Below are positions 58,922 to 64,000 of a stretch of DNA of 64,000 nt, one piece after another. Every line of letters begins with the position of its first letter. The stretch's first letter is position 1. A model generated the notes under the pieces. That model was not told the origin of the DNA. It searched no databases and saw nothing but the letters and a program-made list of their open reading frames with translations. This stretch comes from Chersky-840 sp963811775 (GTDB lineage: Bacteria > Actinomycetota > Acidimicrobiia > Acidimicrobiales > UBA8190). The position numbers and the translations under genes were made by a program. The DNA is taken from the NCBI GenBank assembly GCA_963811775.1, contig CAWESO010000009.1, forward strand, positions 62,001 through 126,000. The letters run 5' to 3'.

Positions 58922-60074
58922 CCGACCCCGCCGACGGGAGTGGGGCCGAGGTCGAGGCGACCACCCGGCCGCAGACCTCGACACGCGACCGCGACGAGCT
59001 GCACCGGCGGCTGGTGAGCTGGTTGGCGGGGCGCGTCGCCGACCCCGAGGTGTCCGAGCTCGTGGTGCCGGAGTCCAACGGCATGTCGAGCGAGACGCTG
59101 CTGTTCGAGTGCACCTGGGGTGACCCCGGCGGCGCGCCCGGCAACCGGGTGACCCAGGCCTGCGCGGCACGCCTGGTCCCCGATCCCGACGCGGTCCCCG
59201 TCTTCCCCGTGTACGACCTCGAGCGCCAATTCCGCGTCCTGCGGCTCGTGGGCGAGCGCACCCGCGTTCCCGTGCCTCGCACGCTGTGGTTGGAGCTCGA
59301 CCCCGACGCCATCGGTTCGCCGTTCTTCGTCATGGAGCGCGTCGACGGCGTGGTCCCGCCCGACATCATGCCGTACCCGTTCGGGTCGTGGCTCTCCGAG
59401 GCGCCCCGCGCCGACCAGGACCGTCTCCAGGATGCGTCGGTGCGGGTGCTGGCCGAGCTGCACGGTGCCGACGTCGCCGCGGAGGACATCGCCTTCCTCG
59501 AGCTCGACCGGCCCGGAGACACCGCCCTGCGGCGACACCTGGCCGAACAACGCGCCTACTACGAGTGGGTCGTGGCCGACGGGGCGCGCTCCCGCTCATC
59601 GAACGCACCTTCTCCTGGCTCGAGGACCATTGGCCCGCGTCCGAAGGGGCGCCCGTGATCAGTTGGGGTGACGCCCGCATCGGGAACATGATGTTCCGCG
59701 ACTTCGAGCCGGTGGCGGTGCTCGACTGGGAGATGGTGGCGGTCGGGCCGCGCGAGATCGACATCGGCTGGATGGTGTACCTGCACCGTTTCCTCGACGA
59801 CATCGCCCTCCAGGCCGGGCTGCCCGGCATGCCGCACTTCATGCGCCTCGACGACGTCGCCGCCGCCTACGCGCGCCACTCGGGCCACGAGCCCCACGAC
59901 CTCGACTTCTTCACCATGTACGCCGCGCTCCGCCACGCCATCGTGATGAGCAGGGTGGCGCGCCGGCAGGTGCTCTTCGGCGAGATCGACATGCCCGAGG
60001 ACCCCGACGACATGATCATGCACCGGCCCACCCTGGAGCAGATGCTGGCCGGGACGTACTGGGAGAAGCTGTGA
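58918..60074 (+). pseudogene. ACAD10/11-type APH kinase-like gene, frameshifted
   Basis: The frame from GTG 58918 reads VPESNGMSSETLLFECTW, RVPVPRTLWLELDPDAIGSP, FFVMERVDGVVPPDIMPYPF and YYEWVVADG. It then derails near 59585 and continues one frame back with PLIERTFSWLEDHWPASEGA, the catalytic loop VISWGDARIGNMMF and the metal motif VLDWEMVAVGPREIDIGW to 60074. A missing C in the TCCCGC run at about 59589 would restore GARSPLIERTF. The type is that of ACAD10/11-linked kinases, thought to phosphorylate 4-hydroxyacyl-CoAs. Its partner genes on both sides are the two barrel paralogs. Confidence 0.75.
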
Positions 60075-60108
60075 CCCGCGTCGCCCCCCCGACGGAGGTG
60101 CCGGGCCG

Positions 60109-61269
60109 GTGAGCAACCCCATCGGGCCTCTCGTCCCCGCCGACGAGGGCCTGTTCCACCAGATCACCGACACCTTCGCCGTGGTGGGGACCAGCGACCT
60201 GACGTGGACCGAGAAGATCTGCGCCATGGCCGCGGCCAAAGACGGGAGCCTGCAGCTCGGGTTCGGGCTCGGCAAGTACCCCAACCGCAACGTCATGGAC
60301 GCGTACGCGGGGATCTCGCCGGGCGTGGAGCAGCGCACCGTGCGGGCCAGCCGGCGACTCGACGCCGCGCCCGCTCTGTGTGTCACGGGACCGATCCACT
60401 ACGAGGTGGTCGATCCCCTGCATTCGGTGCGCTTCGTCCTCGACGCCAACGACGTGCAGCCGATCGCCTTCGACTGGCTCTTCGAGGGCATCGTGCCGCC
60501 CGCCCTGGAGGACCGCACCCACATGCGCCAGGGGTTCCGGGTGGGATCCGACCTGGTGCGGTACCACCACATCGGCGCGGCCTCGGGCTGGGTCGAGGTG
60601 GAGGGCGTCCGCACCGAGATCTCCCCGGACACGTGGGTGTCGACGCGCGACCACTCCTGGGGCGTGCGCTACGACGTCGGGCTTCCGCCTCGGGACCTCG
60701 AGCCGCGCGACCCCGTGGCCGGCTTGTCGTTCCGCATGATCTGGAGCCCGCTCGCCATGGCGCGCCCCGACGGCAGCCGGTACGGGCTGTTCCTCCACTA
60801 CCAGATCATCGAGGGACCGGGTTTCACCCACAAGCAGGTGGTGATGGGTGGGGTCGAACAACCCGACGGCACGGTCGAGCGCTTCGTCGACCTCGATCCC
60901 CACCTCACCTTCGATCCCGTGAACCGGCGGCTGCGGGGTGGGACCATCGAGGCGCGCAGCGCCGGCGGCGGGGTGCGAACCCTGGAAGTCAAGGCGGTGT
61001 CGGACACCGGCTTCCACCTCGGGGCCGGGCTCTACTTCGGCCTCGACGGCCATCATCACGGCGAGTGGCGTGGCGACCTGCACGTCGACGGCGAGCACAT
61101 CCCTGACTGCGCCGAGGCGTCGGTGGCGCGACGCTTGCACCAGATACGCGACACGGTGGTCCACGTCGTCGATCCCGTCGGCGGCGGCGAGGGGTGGGGC
61201 AACTGCCAACCGATCATCACCGGAGGCGACGAACGCCTCGGGCTGTCGGCCGACGACAGCTTCATGTAG
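60109..61269 (+). CDS. Uncharacterised beta-barrel-like protein, paralog B
   Basis: The 386-residue protein parallels the 57791 gene: LGKYPNRNVMDAYAGISPG corresponds to MGVYPNLGVIDAYATVRRG, and ISPDTWVSTRDHSWGVRYDV to DDRWVGTRDRSWGIRPV. It is otherwise well diverged. It ends with GGGEGWGNCQPIITGGDERL. GTG 60109 is 35 bp after the kinase-like stop. The three genes form an operon of A-kinase-B; function unknown, with lipocalin-like ligand binding or hydroxyacyl modification as possibilities. Confidence 0.65.
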   Translation: MSNPIGPLVPADEGLFHQITDTFAVVGTSDLTWTEKICAMAAAKDGSLQLGFGLGKYPNRNVMDAYAGISPGVEQRTVRASRRLDAAPALCVTGPIHYEVVDPLHSVRFVLDANDVQPIAFDWLFEGIVPPALEDRTHMRQGFRVGSDLVRYHHIGAASGWVEVEGVRTEISPDTWVSTRDHSWGVRYDVGLPPRDLEPRDPVAGLSFRMIWSPLAMARPDGSRYGLFLHYQIIEGPGFTHKQVVMGGVEQPDGTVERFVDLDPHLTFDPVNRRLRGGTIEARSAGGGVRTLEVKAVSDTGFHLGAGLYFGLDGHHHGEWRGDLHVDGEHIPDCAEASVARRLHQIRDTVVHVVDPVGGGEGWGNCQPIITGGDERLGLSADDSFM

Positions 61270-61804
61270 CGCCGCTGGCCCACACCGCCAGTGCCCAATC
61301 CGGTCGCACCAACCGCGGTCGGGATTCCGCGCGGGTGGGCACGACGCGACGCAGCACAACGGTCACCAATAGATCTGAGAGGGACGCGGAGGATGTCTCC
61401 CTTGTCCGGTGCCCCTCTGGTCGCGGGATAAGGTGCGATGTCGGGCTGGGCTCGAGGTCGCAAGGTGGTGTGTCCACGCCGGCCAGCGTGCCGGGCCGCG
61501 CACGGTGCGCCATCGTACCTGCCGCGTCGAACTCACAGATCCTTCTCAGTGGTACCACGTGGTCGGCGTCAGGGTCTGATCAGGGTGATACCGGATTACC
61601 TGTCACGCCAACACCGATCAGACTCCCACTCGGAGGTGGAGACCAGCACCGTGCTGTACCCGATTCAGTAGCCAGCCCGGGCGTGTGCAACCCCCGGGCC
61701 CCGGTGCGGAAGACTGAACGGCACAGTCGATTCTTCGAACCGCTCACCTTGGTCATGGCGCAAGGCACCGCGCCGGGCCACATCGGCAGGAGAGACAAGG
61801 ACCC
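61270..61804. other. 535-bp intergenic region
   Basis: It lies between paralog B and the ABC transporter genes. It is slightly richer in A+T than its flanks and contains CTGATCAGGGTGATACCGG and several TGATCA/GATCAG words at about 61577-61620, but no repeat, RNA gene or coding frame that I can support. The promoter of the ABC operon must lie here. Confidence 0.4.
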
Positions 61805-62575
61805 ATGACGATCACAGACCATGCATCGACGGGCGCCCCGACACCTACAGGGCCACCCGCGGCGCGCTCCATCAACCTCGTCAAGACCTACGGCAAGGGT
61901 GAGGCCATCGTGCACGCGCTGGCCGGTGTCAACGTCGAGTTCAACCGCGGCGAGTTCACCGCCGTCATGGGGCCGTCGGGCTCGGGCAAGTCGACCCTGA
62001 TGCATTGCATGGCCGGGCTCGACACCCCCACGTCGGGACAGACTTTCGTCGGGGACCAGGAGATCGGGCTGCTCGATGACTCCGGGCTGACGCAGATGCG
62101 GCGCGACCGGATCGGATTCGTCTTCCAGTCCTTCAACCTCGTGCCCACGCTCAGCGCCCGGGAGAACATCACGCTGCCTTCCGATCTGGCCGGGAAGAAG
62201 GTGGACCAGGCGTGGTTCGACTACCTGATCCAGCAGTTGGGCATCGGGGACCGCCTCAGCCATCGGCCCAACGAGCTGTCGGGCGGCCAGCAACAGCGCG
62301 CCGCCTGCGCCCGGGCCCTGATCGGGCGACCGGACCTGATCTTCGCCGACGAGCCCACGGGCAACCTCGACTCGAATTCGTCGGCAGAGATGCTCGGCTT
62401 CCTGCGCCGATCGGTGACGGAATTCCACCAGTCCATCGTCATGGTCACCCACGACCCGCGCGGCGCCGCCTTCGCCGATCGCGTCGTGTTCCTCGCCGAC
62501 GGCCTGGTCGTGGGCGAGCTCATGTCACCCACCGCCGACTCGGTTCTCGAGCACATGAAGCTGCTGGGCAACTGA
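61805..62575 (+). CDS. ABC transporter ATP-binding protein (MacB/LolD type)
   Basis: The 256-residue ATPase has Walker A GPSGSGKSTLMHC, Q-loop FVFQSFNLVPTLS, signature LSGGQQQRAACARAL, Walker B LIFADEPTGNLDSN and H-loop MVTHDP. The short-spaced LolD/MacB-like architecture suits FtsX-type permeases that move lipoproteins, antibiotics or signals by mechanotransmission. It is followed by a matching permease 1 bp on, so they make one transporter. Confidence 0.9.
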   Translation: MTITDHASTGAPTPTGPPAARSINLVKTYGKGEAIVHALAGVNVEFNRGEFTAVMGPSGSGKSTLMHCMAGLDTPTSGQTFVGDQEIGLLDDSGLTQMRRDRIGFVFQSFNLVPTLSARENITLPSDLAGKKVDQAWFDYLIQQLGIGDRLSHRPNELSGGQQQRAACARALIGRPDLIFADEPTGNLDSNSSAEMLGFLRRSVTEFHQSIVMVTHDPRGAAFADRVVFLADGLVVGELMSPTADSVLEHMKLLGN

Positions 62576-62576
62576 C

Positions 62577-64000
62577 ATGTGGGCCGTGACCATCAAAGGC
62601 CTGCTGGCGCACAAGCTTCGGCTGGTGCTCACGGCCATCGCCATCGTGCTGGGCGTGACCTTCATCTCGGGGACCTTCGTCCTCACCGACACGCTCCACA
62701 ACACCTTCACGTCGCTCTTCGGGCACATCTACCAGAACATCGACTTCGAGGTGCGGGGCAAGGCCGCTTTCAACAACAACACTCCGGGTGGGGGTGAGGG
62801 CCGCAAGCAGATCCCGGAGTCGCTCATCACCGCCATCCGCAAGGTGTCGGGAGTCTCCTATGCCGACGGCACCGTCTCCGGCTATGCCCAGTTCATCGCG
62901 CCGAGCGGCAAGGCCGTCAGCTCCGGCGGTGCCCCCACCATCGGTCTGTCCTTCGACCCCAACCCGCAGCTCTCGTCGCTCCATCTCGTCCAGGGCACGG
63001 CACCGACCACGCCGCACGACGTCGTGATGGACGAGGGAACCGCGCTCAAGTACCACTTCCATGTGGGCGACCACGTGCGCGTGCTCCTCTCCGGGCCCCC
63101 GCAGACCTTCACCATCTCGGGTTTCGTCAAGTTCGGCACCGCTAACAACCTGGCGGGCGCGACCATTGCCGCCTTCGACCTGCCGACGGCGCAGCAGTTG
63201 TTCAACTCGACCTGGAGTTTCAACGCCATCGACATCCTGGCCGCGCCGGGTGCCGACAAGACGACAGTCCAACACGCCATCGCCCGGGTCCTTCCTCCCA
63301 GGGTCGAGGTCGTGACGGGCCAGACCGTGGCCAACGAGCAGACGAACAGCATCAACCAGGCCCTCGGGTTCTTCTCGACCGCGCTCTTGGTCTTCGCCTT
63401 CATCTCCTTGTTCGTGGGTGGCTTCACGATCTTCAACACGTTCTCGATCATCGTGGGTCAACGGACCCGCGAGCTGGCCCTGCTGCGGATCGTGGGGGCG
63501 AGCCGACGACAGGTCTTCCGCTCCGTGCTGATCGAGGCCGCCATATTGGGGTTGGTCTCCTCGTTGATCGGCCTGGGGCTCGGCGTCTTGGCCGCGGCGG
63601 GGCTCGAGGCGCTGTTGAAGGGCTTCGGCATCACCCTGCCGTCGGGGTCCCTCGTCTTCGAGGCCCGAACCGTGATCGTGGCCCTCGCGGTCGGTCTGGG
63701 CGTGACCGTGGTGTCGGCCATCAGCCCGGCCCGGCGCGCCGTGCGCATTCCGCCGGTGGCCGCCATCACCGACCACCAGGAAGAGCAGACAGAGTCGTCA
63801 CGACGACGGATCGTCATCGGCACGGTCATCGCCGTGCTCGGCATCGCCGCGCTCGCGCTCGGTCTCACGAAGCCTGCCATCCAGTTCGTCGGTCTCGGTG
63901 CCGTCGCCGTCTTCATCGGGATCGGCATGCTCGCTCCGATCGTCGCCCGGCCCATGGCGAGCGCCATCGGGCGCCCCTTGGCCCGCACATTCAAGATCTC
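62577..64000 (+). CDS. FtsX/MacB-like ABC transporter permease (partial, runs off right edge)
   Basis: ATG 62577 opens a frame that continues to the window edge (474 codons seen). It has an N-terminal helix (LRLVLTAIAIVLGVTFISG), a large extracytoplasmic MacB_PCD-like domain (about residues 45-255), then FtsX helices with FFSTALLVFAFISLFVGGFT and RTRELALLRIVGASRRQVFR, a family hallmark. A second set of helices begins near residue 420 (IVIGTVIAVLGIAALALGL). The second half is only partly visible; eight-helix duplicated permeases of this kind are common in actinobacteria. Confidence 0.9.
   Translation, partial: MWAVTIKGLLAHKLRLVLTAIAIVLGVTFISGTFVLTDTLHNTFTSLFGHIYQNIDFEVRGKAAFNNNTPGGGEGRKQIPESLITAIRKVSGVSYADGTVSGYAQFIAPSGKAVSSGGAPTIGLSFDPNPQLSSLHLVQGTAPTTPHDVVMDEGTALKYHFHVGDHVRVLLSGPPQTFTISGFVKFGTANNLAGATIAAFDLPTAQQLFNSTWSFNAIDILAAPGADKTTVQHAIARVLPPRVEVVTGQTVANEQTNSINQALGFFSTALLVFAFISLFVGGFTIFNTFSIIVGQRTRELALLRIVGASRRQVFRSVLIEAAILGLVSSLIGLGLGVLAAAGLEALLKGFGITLPSGSLVFEARTVIVALAVGLGVTVVSAISPARRAVRIPPVAAITDHQEEQTESSRRRIVIGTVIAVLGIAALALGLTKPAIQFVGLGAVAVFIGIGMLAPIVARPMASAIGRPLARTFKI

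Noticed and set aside
1..64000. CRISPR array, insertion sequence, integrase or phage genes
   Set aside because: No regularly spaced direct repeats, transposase motifs or phage structural genes were seen; G+C is even throughout.

Overview
This is about 70% G+C actinobacterial chromosomal DNA. I infer the class Acidimicrobiia from three things. A membrane protein opens with the motif GWWLASDGKWYPP. Two secreted proteins carry tandem repeats built on GYW..SDGGVF.FGDA. The catabolic gene content is mycobacterium/rhodococcus-like. I saw no rRNA, insertion sequence, prophage or CRISPR array. One tRNA gene is present.

Main theme: breakdown of a steroid or similar polycyclic lipid through CoA thioesters. 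At 1.2-2.9 kb lies a thiolase-fold lyase with its Zn-ribbon/OB-fold partner (Ltp2/DUF35 type). At 4.4-6.1 kb are two divergent crotonases. At 19.4-24.1 kb is an operon of amidohydrolase, large and small acyl-CoA dehydrogenase subunits, and an F420-type oxidoreductase. At 25.7-28.0 kb is a second dehydrogenase pair, followed by a thiolase at 29.6 kb. At 30.8-34.9 kb is a cluster whose products read as EchA20, IpdA, IpdB and IpdC, the set that opens steroid rings C and D. At 50.6-54.5 kb are a CYP125-like P450, a flavin-barrel protein, a short-chain dehydrogenase behind a KstR-type operator, and a DapB-like oxidoreductase. Four of these transcription units carry the same near-palindromic site, CTGAC-N5-GYCAG, which suggests one regulon.

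Other regions. 0-1 kb: end of an ArnT-like glycosyltransferase. 2.9-9.9 kb: nucleosidase, YhhN, RDD and CPBP membrane proteins, TauE/SafE, methyltransferase. 10-18.6 kb: envelope genes (LCP, signal peptidase, secreted beta-helix protein with GYW repeats, secreted barrel/Ig-like protein) plus an acyl carrier protein and an SDR. 35-37.4 kb: acyltransferase-3/SGNH membrane protein. 38.5-41.4 kb: pntAA-pntAB-pntB transhydrogenase. 41.4-45.4 kb: YacL-like PIN protein, epimerase, GYW-repeat CHAP protein. 45.5-50.5 kb: MoxR-DUF58-transglutaminase operon. 54.5-56.1 kb: GntR regulator and a broken beta-propeller protein. 56.2-61.3 kb: MFS transporter, then two related beta-barrel-like proteins flanking an ACAD10/11-type kinase-like gene. 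61.8-64 kb: MacB/FtsX-type ABC transporter, cut by the right edge.

Caution: several genes (37.6, 52.6, 55.0, 58.9 kb, probably 10.3 and 19.5 kb) show single-base frameshifts or lost/gained stops, mostly in G/C runs. This could be assembly error or real decay and cannot be settled from the sequence alone.
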